This document shows positions 11,775 through 24,357 of a DNA stretch of 64,000 nt, piece by piece. Position numbers and translations under genes: made by a program. The stretch is taken from assembly GCF_900005765.1 (NCBI RefSeq), contig NC_041692.1, positions 1,426,001-1,490,000 of the forward strand, given 5' to 3'. The first letter of the stretch is position 1. Each line of letters begins with the position of its first letter. Source of the DNA: Plasmodium relictum (taxonomy: Eukaryota > Apicomplexa > Aconoidasida > Haemosporida > Plasmodiidae). The notes under the pieces were generated by a model. It worked only from the letters and a program-made list of their open reading frames with translations. It was not told the DNA's origin and did no database searches.

Positions 11775-12807
11775 TTAATCATCTAAAGAAATGTGTGTTA
11801 AATTAATACAATTAATATTTCCACAAGCCATTGTAAATGCTTTTTTAGGTTTTTTTTGCAATTCTTGAAAGCTAGCTTCATCTATAAATAATTTATCAAT
11901 AAAGAAATATTTATTAAAATTATAGTATACAACTATATAATATATATTTTAAGATAAAAATAATACTACAAATAAATGTAGAAACATATAAATTTGTATT
12001 TACATGAAAATATTATAAACCTGCATACAAAAAAATAAGAACTCTATTGACATATGTTATAGTTTCAATACTATCATTTCCTTTTTTCACTGATATGATT
12101 GGACAATTATCATTTTTATTTTTGTCTCCATACCAAAAAACACAAGCATAATCATCTCCTAAGATTGGATCATCATTTTTGGTAATGCCATTAGCAATTT
12201 TACCTTAAAAAAATGGACAAAATTATTTTTTACTTTTTTACTATTTTTTTTTTAAATAAATCATATATATTTGCTATATGCAAATACATTTTTAATATTT
12301 TCTTATTTTTTAATGTTATTAATACATAATTTTTTTCTTCATATGTAATTTAGTTTTATGTAATTTTTTTTTATTTTTTTTTTTTGGGTTACATAAAATA
12401 TTTTGAAGTTGATGTGAATCTTTCCAATATTCTTTTGCTCTTGGATGGACATAATTTTCCCATGCTCTGCACAAAAGTAAAATTTCATTTGTTGATCTTT
12501 TTTCTACTTGCTCGCCAAATTTTGATACTACTTGTGATACATTATTACTACTACTATCCTATTCAAAATTTTACATACACATTACATATATATATATAAA
12601 TACATATATTTATAAATATATACAGATATTTATAAATATTTATATATATAAATTTTTTTTTTTTTTTTTTTTTTGTAAAAAAATTACATCATAAGTAACA
12701 TTCGAATTTTTTTTTTCATCTTTTTTAGATGATCTTTCACCATATATATAATCTAAAATGTAATCAAAAGGAGATACTGAGCAATATTGGCAATTAAAAA
12801 TATCCAT
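11775..12807 (-). CDS. Conserved protein with I-PpoI-like zinc-loop motif at the C-terminus, function unknown
   Basis: Four short exons that no single open frame reveals: 12807-12688, 12558-12393, 12203-12021, 11881-11775. All junctions are GT/AG and in frame; 191 residues. The N-terminus has a CxxC pair (MDIFNCQYCSVSPFDYILD). The middle contains LLCRAWENYVHPRAKEYW and GDDYACVFWYG. The C-terminus reads FTMACGNINCINLTHISLDD. The spacing C-x4-C-x4-H and the two Asn residues match the first zinc site of the His-Me finger homing endonuclease I-PpoI (family core C-x-N-x-x-C-x-N-x-x-H-L). The catalytic His, two residues before the first Cys in I-PpoI, is Met here, so nuclease activity is doubtful. 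Introns are 105-190 bases. I cannot name the gene; the fold is inferred from one motif. Confidence 0.8.
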
Positions 12808-15583
12808 TTTATTTCAACTATAGTGTAATGAGATTAAAAAATTATAATTTAAAAAAAAAAAAAAACATGTTATAAAAAAATATACATGTATATATATATT
12901 ATATATGTATAAATGAATGTATGTATGTTTATGTATTTATGCATTTGTATGTATGTTTATATGTGTTTATTTTTAAAAATAAATTTTAAATAATTTTAAT
13001 TAAAAAAAATAAAAAAATTATTTACTAAAAAAAATATGGAAATTAAGTAAACATTTTTTTTTTTTTATTTTATAATTTAAATGATATTTTATACATGATT
13101 ATATTTCATATTTCGTTTCATATTTGCATATCTAGTTAAATATTAAATATATATTTCTTTTTTATTAAGAATATAAAATTAAATGCCTTTCTATTTAATA
13201 ATTTTTTAAAAAAAACTCCGTTTTTTATTGTCTTACAATGAAGTTTCCAGTAATATTTATAATATTATCTTTTAAAATTTTTTATGATACTTTATATGAA
13301 AGATATTTAAAATATAAAAAATTGTATAAATGATGACTAAAAAAATAAAAAAAAAAAAAAAAAACAAAAAGTAATAAATAATAAATATATAAAATAATAT
13401 GAATGTAATTCTTACAAAAAAATTAAGAATTATTCTTATATACACATATTTATGTGCATATATATATATTTGTATACAAATTTGTAAATAAATATAAACT
13501 TTTTTAATTTTTATCATTCTTTTATATTTCGACACAAAATATTTTACCATAGCACAGAAGTGCAACTAAATAGAAATATTCATATTATTTCTAAAATTTA
13601 AAAATAAAAAAACTTTTAGGTAATATTTAATTTTGCTAAATATATACTATTATGCTTCATTTTTTAAATAATTTAAAAGGAGAAAAAAAAAAAACTTATA
13701 TTTTAATGTTTTAATTACTGTAGCTTTCCTATGTTTTTTTTCTTTTTTGAAGTTGTATACTGGATAAATTTTTATATTGTTTCATTTGTTACTCTATTTA
13801 TATATGTAATTTATTGTACATTATTATTTTATTTTTATCAATGCGAATTTTTTTTTTCCAAAAATTAAAGTAATTTAAAGAAAAAAAAAAATAAAATTTG
13901 AAAAAATTTTACAAGAATAAATTATACATTAGAAGATAAAATTAAAAATATTTTATTCAAAAAAATATTTTATATATATTAGTGGAAAAAAAAAAAATTA
14001 GATTAAAAAGCTGTTTTAATATCTAAAGTCTAAATATTTTATTTTTTATGCTTATGTTTTTATCCATTTTTTCCACATAATGAAATTAAAAAATATTATT
14101 ATATCAATAACTACGTAAAAATATTTGCTATATAAGTTATGTCATTATATTTGAAATATTGTAATATAGTTTACGTTTTAACATTAATTACGAAATACTT
14201 ATTGCATGTTTTTAATTAAAAAAAAAATATCTTTATATATTCTTTTTATTTTTAAATTTTTTGAGATTTTTTAAATGATAAAAAAAAAAAAATATATTTT
14301 TATATGAAACAGTAGATCCTTATTTTTTAGTGTTAATCTAATTTCCTTATTTTAAAGCAATGAAAGGTTTTTTTCTTGTTTCAGAACAATTCTTGAAAAA
14401 AGTACATAACTCTAAAAAAATATATAATTTATTCTGAGTTTCTTTTCTCAATACATTAATATGATTCTTTTTAAAACTATTTCTCAAATTTAAAGTTCTT
14501 ATAAATTAATATATTTATAATTACTTTTAATTTTTAAGTGCTTTTATAATATATAAAAAAAAAAAAAATTTAATTTTATAATTTATAGGAAAAAAAAAAT
14601 TTCATATTTAATAAAAAAAATCTATATTAATATAATTTATCCTTATTAATTTCAAAAGCTTTTGCTTTTTTTTTTTTCCTGTGTAGAGCAAAGTCTTTAT
14701 AAATCATTTTATTATAGTTTTCTTAATATAACTTCACTAATTTTTTTAACCGAAATTTTTTTCCTATATCATAATTTTGAAAAATGATAGATAATATTGT
14801 ATTAAAAAAAATATATTTTTATAATAAATTAAAATTTTATTGAAAAAGATTTGCATACACTAAAAAAAAAAAAATATATAATGTAACACTATTAACTTTT
14901 ATGTACTATTTATGGTTTTTTTTTTAGTCAGTTTTATCTAAATTATACTTTCAAAAAAAAAAAATGATAAATAATAATCTATTAAAAAACTATAATTCTT
15001 TAAAAAATAAAAAATTTACTTAAAAAAAAAAAAAATTTATTTAACTATATTCATTTTTATTTCCAAATGAATTATGTATACATGTTATATCATTTTTTTT
15101 CTTTTCCATTCTTCTTATTTTAACCTTTAATAACAAAAAAAAAAATTTTATAAAAAATTCAAAATGTATACAAAAAAATAATGTGTGCTCAATAACAAAA
15201 TTTGTTCATTTATTTTTGTAAAAAATGTATTAATTACTATAAAAAAAAATTATCATGCAATTTTTTTTTTTTTAAAATGAAAACTAATTAAAGAAGAATA
15301 TATATTTATATGTATACACCTGTTTATAGCATAGAATATTTCTTATAATATTATATTATTGTATTATATTATTTTTTTTTTTTTTCATTTTTATTATTCA
15401 TAATAAAATAACTTTAGAACATCATTTTATTTGATATTTTTCCTTAATAATGAACTCATGAAACAATAGAATTAAATTTCATACTAATATATATTTATGA
15501 ATATTTTTGTATATGTAGAATTCAATTTATATTAACTTTCTATTATTTTTAATTTAATTTATTATAAATAAAAAAAAAAAAAA
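12808..15583. promoter_or_regulatory. Long divergent intergenic region upstream of BRO1
   Basis: About 2.8 kb, almost all A/T runs and short repeats (ATGT/TTTATG near 12910-12970). The frame at 13272-13565 (-) is low-complexity Ile/Tyr/Phe sequence and not a gene. Patches at about 14310-14500 and 14640-14770 are less repetitive than the rest and may be 5' UTR or upstream exons; I see no feature to assign. Confidence 0.5.
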
Positions 15584-18552
15584 ATGCAAGTTGTTTCAGA
15601 TTTGGTGAACATAAAATATCTTTATGATAAAATCCAAATTAGTAAAATAATTAATAAAAATCTAAATGAACTGATTAATAACCCTGATTTTTCTTTTGAA
15701 GACGAGATAAATAGCTTTACTAATTTAAGAAATTCAATAATAATTGAACAGTATAAGGGATTAAGTATAAATTTATTAAACTTATATAAAGAGTATTTAT
15801 TTTATTTTGAAACATTTAAAAGAAAAAATTTATTAAAAGGAAAAAAAATATTATATACAAATGATACATTTGAAAAAAATAAAAAAGTAGAATATGAATT
15901 TGAACAGGAGAATATTATAATTATCTATAACATAGGGATAATAAAATCCCATTTATTAAAATTAAAGAAACATTCCGATGATATCAAATTATTAAACAAA
16001 ATATCTTATGAAATAGTAGAGATTTTTAATTACTTGTTTCAAAATCAAAATGAACAAAAGTTGAGCGAGTTAACTGATATTAATTGTATAAGCTCATTTA
16101 TTTTTTTTTGTTTAGCATCAGCATATCATGAAAATATGTTTTATAATACTGCTATATCAAAAAAATATAAAAGAAATTTATTAGCTAAATTATCTTTTAA
16201 TATATACTCATATTTTAATGATGTCCAATCTTGCTTAGATGGAAAGCTTCTAGATATATTCAAACAACCGAAACATTTTTCTATTGCAAAAAATAATTTA
16301 CAATATATAAGAAATACTAATGGGTATTTCTACAATTTTGTTTATGTAAATAAAACAATTTTCATTAGCATATGTAATTACCATTCTTCTTTAAAATATG
16401 TAGAATTGTATGAATCGGCAGAATTAAAAGTTAAAAAATATGAAGAAGAAAAAATTGGTGAAATTATTTGTAGATTAAAATATAGTCTAGATAACGTAAA
16501 TAAAGGTATAGAATTATGCAAAAGACATAATCTTAATATAAGTTTTACTTCATTAAAAGAAAAAATTATAAAAATATTAGAGTTTTTTGAATATGATAAT
16601 AAAAATATATATTTTGAAGTTGTACCTTCATATGAAGATTTAGAGCCTATTAAGGGAACAGAAGTAATAAAAATTAAAAATATTGATATTTCAGATATAT
16701 ATACAAAGAAAAAGATTTCTAATCGTTTAAAACTTTTGTTTAATGAAAAAGCAAAAGATATTTATGAATGCTATAGTAAAGAAACACTATCGATTTATGA
16801 AATGTATAATAAAGTATTTTTAACTTTAAATGATCAATATAAGTTAATAAACTTTTCCTATAGAAAAAATATAGTACTTATTTTAAACAATGTAATTTTA
16901 AATATGTTTAATAGAAAAAACCAAATTTATCAACCCAATGTTTTCGAAGATAGATTAAATTTCCTTTTAAATGTTGAAAAAAATTTAAAAGAAATACTAA
17001 TTGAAGCAGAAGACAAATTGGCTGTTGAGAACAATAATCATATAGAATTTCAAAGAAACTTTTCTAATGTATGTATTAATCAGGATTCTTTAAATTCATA
17101 TAACAACTTTTTGTTTCATTTAAGAAATTTTAAGAACTCATTAGACAATCTTGAAAAAAATAATACCATTTTCAAAGAATTCCTTGAAAATAATTATTCG
17201 AATTTTCAAATTTGTGAAATGGATACATCAGCTTTTTTTGAATATATAATAAATCAACTAAATCATTGTATTGACGTTGATTTAGAATCTTTAGAAAAGG
17301 ACTATTTGTATTATAAAAGTATATTATCTGAAGATGATGAGAATGCATCTAATTCACTTAATAGCAGTAATGATATAGAAAATACAAATAAATTGTTTTT
17401 AAATTATTCAAATTTTTATAATTTTATTAAATTAAATAACTTATCATTTGCCGTACAAAAAAATACTAGTAACCAAAAATTGCTTTATTATAATGTATTA
17501 AATAAATATATAAATATTCAATCAGAAGAAAAAATGTTTTTTGTTATTGTTTCTATTTACTTTTCATTAAATGTTCAATTAACTAACTTTTCAAAAGATC
17601 TAATAGAAATAAAAGATAACTTGGATGATAAATTTTTAAATTATTTAACTGTAATTATTAAAAAAGCAAAATTGATAAAAAAAAATGAAATAAAAAAAAT
17701 AATAATATTATAAAATAATGCTTTATACTTAAAATGTTTCTAAATATATATAAGAATAAAATTTATTTTAGATTACATTTACATGAAGATATACTTTTAG
17801 ATATACACATAATTATATTTATTTACACAAACATATATAAATAAATTTTTCTATTTTTTTTTTTTTAGGAAGAAAATAATAGTGAAAAGCTAGATGAACT
17901 ATTAGAAAAACAAAAAGAGATACTCAATACAAAAAAAACAAAATTAGAAGAAAAAGTTTCTTTATTTGAAAAGGATATTAATCAATTTTATAACTATTAT
18001 CACGAATATAATAAATTAGAATATTTTAAAACTATTGATGTATGTTAACAAAATGATGTTATGCTCTTTCACTTTTCTTTCTATATATATATATATATAT
18101 ATATATACTTTTTTTTTTGAAGGATATCAACAATTTTATGAATGAATTAAAGGCAACTTTTGATAATTTATGTATAATGCATAAAAAACATTTCTATACT
18201 TTAAAAAGCGCACTACTATTTAAGGATGATGTGAGAAAATCAATTATTAAAAAAAAAAAAAAATTAATATTTATAATATGTTTGAAATATTTATTTTTAT
18301 TTTTTTCCTTAGATCAATAAATACATATTTATGAGAGAAAGCGAAAGATCAAAAATAAGGTCTTTTTTTTTTAACAAATAAATATATTTTATTTTTACTT
18401 CATTCTATTACTTTAACATCATTTTATAACATTTTCTTTTATTTGAATACAGAAATAATTCATATAAAAATTTTTTTTTTTTTTTTTATAGGGTACAACA
18501 AATTCCTAATTACACAAAGAACATTAGAAATAACAGTGAACGTTTTTATTAA
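15584..18552 (+). CDS. BRO1: BRO1 domain-containing (ALIX-like) ESCRT accessory protein
   Basis: Five exons: 15584-17650, 17869-18039, 18123-18230, 18313-18359, 18492-18552; 817 residues, in frame throughout. The first donor is placed at ACT|GTAATT (17651), because reading on gives a Lys/Ile tail and stop; exon 4 has only 47 bases. The N-terminal ~390 residues fit an all-helical BRO1 domain: ISSFIFFCLASAYHENMFY resembles the family's LAxAQE helix, followed by a long helical repeat. The second half is coiled coil (LEKQKEILNTKKTKLEEKV), as in the ALIX V domain. The tail is Asn/Tyr-rich. BRO1/ALIX proteins bind ESCRT-III CHMP4/Vps32; P. falciparum Bro1 has been linked to vesicle budding and extracellular vesicles. 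The assignment rests on fold-like pattern and on position next to PABP1 and GCH1; sequence identity to yeast Bro1 is low. Confidence 0.75.
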
Positions 18553-20298
18553 TTCATATTTTTATTTTTTTACCATTTTTTTATTTTTTTTTTTTTAGTA
18601 TAATTAATATTATAAAAAAAAAAAAATTAGATATATTCATTTATTTCATACAAAAAAGAAAAAAATGATTTTATAAATTACACTTTTAATTGTGTAAAAA
18701 AAGAATATAAGTATCAATTTTTGCAAAATTAGTATATTTTCCTTTTTTACATTAAAATAGTAAAAAAGTTTATATATATGTATTAATAAATAGTATGAAT
18801 AAAAAACCCTTTATTCTTATAAAAACAAATATTCATAAGATAGTTTCTTAGCTTTATGATTTTTAAATATTAATTTTGCAGTGAATTTGTTTTTTGTGAA
18901 TCTCTTCATTTTACATTAGAAAAACTCTTTGTTAAAAAAAAATTAATATATATAATATTTTTCTTTGATTTCATTGCATGGATTCTTATTGTACTGAAAA
19001 TAATTATACAAAATAAATCAAAAGAGAGGTCACTTAAAAATTAAAACAGACTATATCAATTTTAATAATAGTTCTTATTTTTATAAATAGATATAACCAG
19101 TGTAATAACACTACATTGATATAAACATAACTGCTTTACAACTAAAATTAATTATTTATGTTTTTGTTTTTACAAAGTAATAATTGGATTCATTTTATAA
19201 TTTTTAGTTATTTTCTTCATTATTACTTTATCAGGAATTTTCTTCTAATTGAATTTATGCAATAAAATATGAAAAGAAAATAAATTGATATTTACTTGTA
19301 TATTTATATTATTTACATATAATATTCGTAATTATATGATAAGCTCAAAATATTTCATTTGAAATATTAATTTCAACTCCAAATTGATGATAAAATTAAA
19401 ATTTTTTTTTTGAATGTAAGAGATCCTATTATAAGATATTTTAAGTTATTATTAAATCAACTTTTATTTTTTTAAATTAAATGAAAATAAAAATAAATAT
19501 ATAGTTTCTACCAGAATTAAAATAGATAGGAATATAAAGAAAATACTCTTAAAAAACACAATATTTAAATTTTTTAAATACATATGAAATACAAGATAAA
19601 ATGAAACAAAAAAAAAACAAACAAAAACATAAAAAAAAAAAAAAATAAAAAAAAACAAAAAAAAATAAACAAAAAAAATTAAAAAGATATGCATGTTCAT
19701 TTTATTTGTTATACTCCTTTATATTAAATTAAAAAAGATGTAAAAATAAATGTATCCTTAACATGATTAACTCATACTTAAATTTGTATAGATACATAAA
19801 AAAATTTTTTTATAAATGATAGGAAAAAAATATTGTTATATTGTGAAATACATTAAAAAATAAAAAGGTTGTATAAAATGTATTTCTTTTTTTTTACAAA
19901 AAAAAAAATATTTAAATAATATAATATAAATATTTTTTTATATTATAAAAGAATTTTTTTTTTAATAATGTAGAAATAAAAAATATTTTTTTCAGTGATC
20001 TTTTATATGCACAAAAAAAAAAAAAAAATATTTTGCAAAAGAAATATATAAATATATATATATCTATGCATATGTATACATAATTTTTTTTTTTTTATAT
20101 ATGAAAAAATATATAAAAAAAATTGTAGCAAAATTTAAAAAAAAAATAAAATTTTAAATAAATTTTTTTATAAAAAAAAAAAAAACTAAAAATTATAAAA
20201 ATATTATATTATAAAAAACGTAAAAAAAAATATAAAAAAAACGCAAAAAAAAAAGTAAAAAAAAGTTAAAAAAAATAAATATAAAATTATAGTAAGGA

Positions 20299-20334
<36 letters not shown>

Positions 20335-20507
20335 CTAAATATATGGATTTTTATATATATAAATAAAAAAATTACAAAAAAAAAAAAAAAATAGGTATTG
20401 AATATTTTTAAGAGAGAGAAAATATAAAATAAAAGATATTCATAGCGCAATACTTTTTAATGATATTATTTTTTTTTTAAACTTCATATATATAATAATA
20501 AATAATA

Positions 20508-20580
<73 letters not shown>

Positions 20581-20742
20581 AAACAAATAAAATTAATATA
20601 TACATACTTATATATGTGTATATTTTTATCTTTTTTTTAAATTTAAATAATTTTTTCATTTATTACAATATATATATGTATTTTTTTGGTGGGTATATTT
20701 AAAACATATATAAAAAAAAATTATATACAAATAAATATATAT

Positions 20743-20777
<35 letters not shown>

Positions 20778-21978
20778 ATTATATATATATGTATATATCT
20801 GAATAAGATAAAAGTGAATATTTAAATGTACTTTTAAAAACCCTAAAGAAAAATATATATTATTATAAAATTGTATAATTGAATTTAATACATGCATATT
20901 AGTTTCATTTTATGTTAATACCTAATAATTTGTTTTGTGTAAGAATAAAGAAAAAAAAAAATTAAAATATTTCTACAATGCTTAAAAATACATCTAATTA
21001 TAAGAATACATAGTTTAAAAAAAAAACATATATATATATTTATATTTATTTATAATATTACTATTATAAAAGTATTACTCATTGTAGGAAAAAAGAAGAG
21101 AATAAAAAAAAAATAAATGAAATAAAATAATTTTACATATTATTTTTAAAGAAAAAAATTATTTTTATTTAAAATTTTTTTTTTTAGATATACAAATATA
21201 GACTAATATTTTAAATTCATGTTTTTTTATTTTATGTAGAACAAAAAAAAATAAAATAAAATAATATAATCAGTGAATACTTTATAATATAAAAAAAATA
21301 ATTAATAAATGTATAATTTATTTATTTAAAAGAATAAAAATAAAATATATGTTAATCAGTAATAGCAAATTAAATTATAAAATAATAATTTTATATTTTT
21401 TATTTTAATTCTTTTTTTACCTTTTTATGATTCTAAGATATATAAAGGAAATTTATGAATTTTATATCTATCAATATTATTTAATTATTTACATGTGTAC
21501 TTTATTTATATACTTTTCTTTTTCTTTTTTTTAATTTAATTAATATTTTCTATATAATTATTTAATAATATATATTTACCTATTTAATTATTTTTTTATT
21601 TTTTTTTTTTTAAATATAATTAATAAACAACATATTTATTTATTATAATATATTTATTTTATCACTTCATTTTTCTTTTTTATTCTCTCTCTATATATAT
21701 TCTTTTTTTTTTTTTTTTGTATCATAAATTTTAGTAAATGAAGTGTTTAGAAATAGTATAAAAAAAAATTTTATATATATATATATACACAGCATAAGCT
21801 TTTTTTATTTTAAAGTATTCTACAAATAGAAAATACGTATTTTTATAAGAATATAAATATTTTTTTTTTTTATTCATAAATTTTTTAGAAGTTAAGATTT
21901 TTATAGATTTTTTTTTTTTTTTTTTTTTTTGAACATATTTAAAAATCAATTTAGAAAAAAAAAATATAAAATTTTAAA
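18553..21978. promoter_or_regulatory. 3.4 kb intergenic region / presumed 5' UTR of PABP1
   Basis: Two halves differ. About 18840-19460 has a mixed composition with few homopolymers and a small hairpin-like pair (AGTGTAATAACACT near 19100). From about 19800 to 21000 almost every base is A or T, with poly-A, poly-T and TA repeats. The short frames at 19464-19700 and 20193-20450 (-) are homopolymer artefacts. It must contain the PABP1 promoter and a long leader. No RNA gene could be identified. Confidence 0.5.
20511..20575. repeat. (TA)n dinucleotide repeat
   Basis: Uninterrupted TA repeat of about 65 bases, the longest in the window, in the PABP1 5' flank. A likely length-polymorphic microsatellite. 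Confidence 0.95.
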
Positions 21979-24357
21979 ATGATAGCTACCGGTACTAATA
22001 TAATGCATCCCAGTTTTTCTACTGCATCTTTATATGTAGGTGATTTGAATGAAGAAGTAACGGAAGCTGTTTTATATGAAATTTTTAACACAGTTGGCCA
22101 TGTTTCCTCAATAAGAGTATGTAGAGATAGTGTAACAAGAAAATCATTAGGGTATGCTTATGTTAATTATCACAACTTAGCTGATGCAGAAAGAGCTTTA
22201 GATACATTAAATTATACAAACATAAAAGGACAACCAGCAAGAATAATGTGGAGTCATAGAGACCCTTCATTAAGAAAAAGTGGTGCTGGGAATATTTTTG
22301 TTAAGAATTTAGATAAATCTATTGATAATAAAGCTTTATTTGATACTTTTAGTATGTTCGGAAATATATTATCATGTAAAGTTGCAACTGATGAATTCGG
22401 AAAAAGTAAAAGTTACGGTTTTGTTCATTATGAAGATGAAGAAAGTGCAAAAGAAGCTATTGAAAAAGTGAATGGAGTTCAATTAGGATCTAAGACTGTT
22501 TACGTTGGTCCTTTTATTAAAAAATCCGAACGAGTAACAAATGATACAAAATTTACTAATTTATATGTAAAAAATTTTCCAGATAGTGTAACAGAAACCC
22601 ATTTAAGACAGTTGTTTAGTCCATATGGTGAAATTACCTCAATGATTGTAAAAACAGATAATAAAAATAGAAAATTTTGTTTTGTTAATTATGCTGATTC
22701 AGAAAGTGCAAAAAATGCAATGGAAAATTTAAACGGTAAAAAAATTACTGAAGATGGACAAATAGATAAAAATTATGATGCAAATAAAGAAGAAGCAGAA
22801 AATAAAAATAATAATAACAATAATGCTTCTGCTACTACGAATAATAATAATAATAATAATAATGGATCTCCACAAAATACAAATACAACTAATACAACAA
22901 TAGGTAGTAGTAATAATTCTATTAATTTAAATGATAGTACTGCTAATAATAATAACAAAAAAGAAAATCAGACGGAAAGTTCAGATCATCCAAATATTTT
23001 ATATGTGGGCCCTCATCAATCAAGAGCTAGAAGACATGCTATTTTAAAAGCTAAATTTGATAATTTAAATGTAGAAAATAAAAGCAAACATCAAGGTGTA
23101 AATTTGTACATAAAAAATTTAGATGATTCAATTGATGATCAAATGCTGAGAGAATTATTTGAACCATATGGAACTATAACATCAGCAAAAGTTATGAGAG
23201 ATGAAAAAGAACAAAGCAAAGGTTTTGGATTTGTATGTTTTGCATTGCAAGAAGAAGCAAATAAAGCAGTAACAGAAATGCATCTAAAAATAATTAATGG
23301 AAAACCTTTATATGTTGGCTTAGCTGAAAAAAGAGAACAACGACTATCTAGATTACAACAAAGATTTCGTATGCACCCAATTAGGCATCACATAAATAGT
23401 CCAATTAACTCTCCTATTCAATACGCAAATCCACAATCTCCTCAATTACAATTTAGTCAAAATACTTTAAGTTATGGAAGACCTGTTATTACTGCTTTTA
23501 ATCAAAATAACTTAATATCTTGGAGACATCAACAGGCAGCTCAACAAGCTGTTCATCAACAAGCCGTTCATCAACAAGCTGCACAGCAACAACTAAACTT
23601 CAGTAATAATATGAGAGGGCAAATTAACCAAATGAGATTGTATACTCAAAATAATATTATGAACAATAATATGAATCAAAATAAAAATAATTCTCAGTTA
23701 CATCATAATCAACAGTACGCTAATAACTTAGCTCAAAATGGTCAACAACAACAAAATATAAGTGCAGCTAATCAGCATAACACCCAACAATTACAACAAC
23801 AAGGAAATAACCAGTTATTAAATAATAATATAAGAAATATTAATACGAGAACAAATAGAAATATGACAAATATGAATATAAATAATCAAAAACAGTTACC
23901 TTTAAATATTAATAACAAACAAAATACATCTCAAACTAATCAAATAAATCATCAGCCTCAGCAACAACCATCACAACAACAAAAATTAGCACAACAAATG
24001 CAACAAGTTCCTCAAAATAATAATTTTAAATTTACTTCTCAAGCTAGAAATCGCATGGAAATACCAAATAAAAATACAAACAAAGTAAATTCTATTAATA
24101 ATGTAAATGTAAACTTTAATAATAATTCTACGTTAACAGCTGCAGCATTAGCTTCTGCACCTCCTTCTATGCAAAAGCAGGTTTTAGGAGAAAACTTGTT
24201 TCCTTTAGTAGCTAATTATCATCCAACATTAGCAGGAAAAATTACAGGGATGATGTTGGAGATGGATAACTCAGAATTACTTATATTATTAGAAAATGAA
24301 GAACAATTGAAGAAGAAAATTGATGAAGCTTTAGTAGTTTTACAAAAAGCAAAGTAA
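21979..24357 (+). CDS. PABP1: Cytoplasmic polyadenylate-binding protein 1
   Basis: Single exon, 792 residues. Four RRM domains: RRM1 about 16-95 (ASLYVGDLNEEVTEAVLYEI), RRM2 about 105-182 (GNIFVKNLDKSID; RNP1 KSYGFVHY), RRM3 about 194-250 (TNLYVKNFPDSV; RNP1 RKFCFVNY), and RRM4 about 374-450 (VNLYIKNLDDSID; RNP1 KGFGFVCF). An Asn/Ser/Thr-rich insert (about 260-335) splits the RRM3 region from RRM4, a Plasmodium feature. A Gln/Asn-rich linker with HQQA repeats (about 510-535) leads to the C-terminal MLLE/PABC domain (about 725-785), including LVANYHPTLAGKITGMMLEM, which binds PAM2 peptides. It coats mRNA poly(A) tails and couples them to translation and deadenylation. The start is preceded by AAAATTTTAAA, a typical A-rich context. 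Confidence 0.98.
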   Translation: MIATGTNIMHPSFSTASLYVGDLNEEVTEAVLYEIFNTVGHVSSIRVCRDSVTRKSLGYAYVNYHNLADAERALDTLNYTNIKGQPARIMWSHRDPSLRKSGAGNIFVKNLDKSIDNKALFDTFSMFGNILSCKVATDEFGKSKSYGFVHYEDEESAKEAIEKVNGVQLGSKTVYVGPFIKKSERVTNDTKFTNLYVKNFPDSVTETHLRQLFSPYGEITSMIVKTDNKNRKFCFVNYADSESAKNAMENLNGKKITEDGQIDKNYDANKEEAENKNNNNNNASATTNNNNNNNNGSPQNTNTTNTTIGSSNNSINLNDSTANNNNKKENQTESSDHPNILYVGPHQSRARRHAILKAKFDNLNVENKSKHQGVNLYIKNLDDSIDDQMLRELFEPYGTITSAKVMRDEKEQSKGFGFVCFALQEEANKAVTEMHLKIINGKPLYVGLAEKREQRLSRLQQRFRMHPIRHHINSPINSPIQYANPQSPQLQFSQNTLSYGRPVITAFNQNNLISWRHQQAAQQAVHQQAVHQQAAQQQLNFSNNMRGQINQMRLYTQNNIMNNNMNQNKNNSQLHHNQQYANNLAQNGQQQQNISAANQHNTQQLQQQGNNQLLNNNIRNINTRTNRNMTNMNINNQKQLPLNINNKQNTSQTNQINHQPQQQPSQQQKLAQQMQQVPQNNNFKFTSQARNRMEIPNKNTNKVNSINNVNVNFNNNSTLTAAALASAPPSMQKQVLGENLFPLVANYHPTLAGKITGMMLEMDNSELLILLENEEQLKKKIDEALVVLQKAK

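Noticed and set aside
12384-12599. Open frame on + strand (71 codons)
   Set aside because: It overlaps exon 2 of the minus-strand zinc-loop gene, whose four exons join in frame.
13272-13565. Possible small membrane protein on - strand
   Set aside because: Ile/Tyr/Phe low complexity from A/T runs, no conserved pattern.
18117-18320. Separate small ORF
   Set aside because: It is exon 3 of the BRO1-like gene read through its flanking introns.
20193-20450. Hydrophobic small ORF on - strand
   Set aside because: Poly-Phe/Ile/Tyr from homopolymers in a non-coding block.
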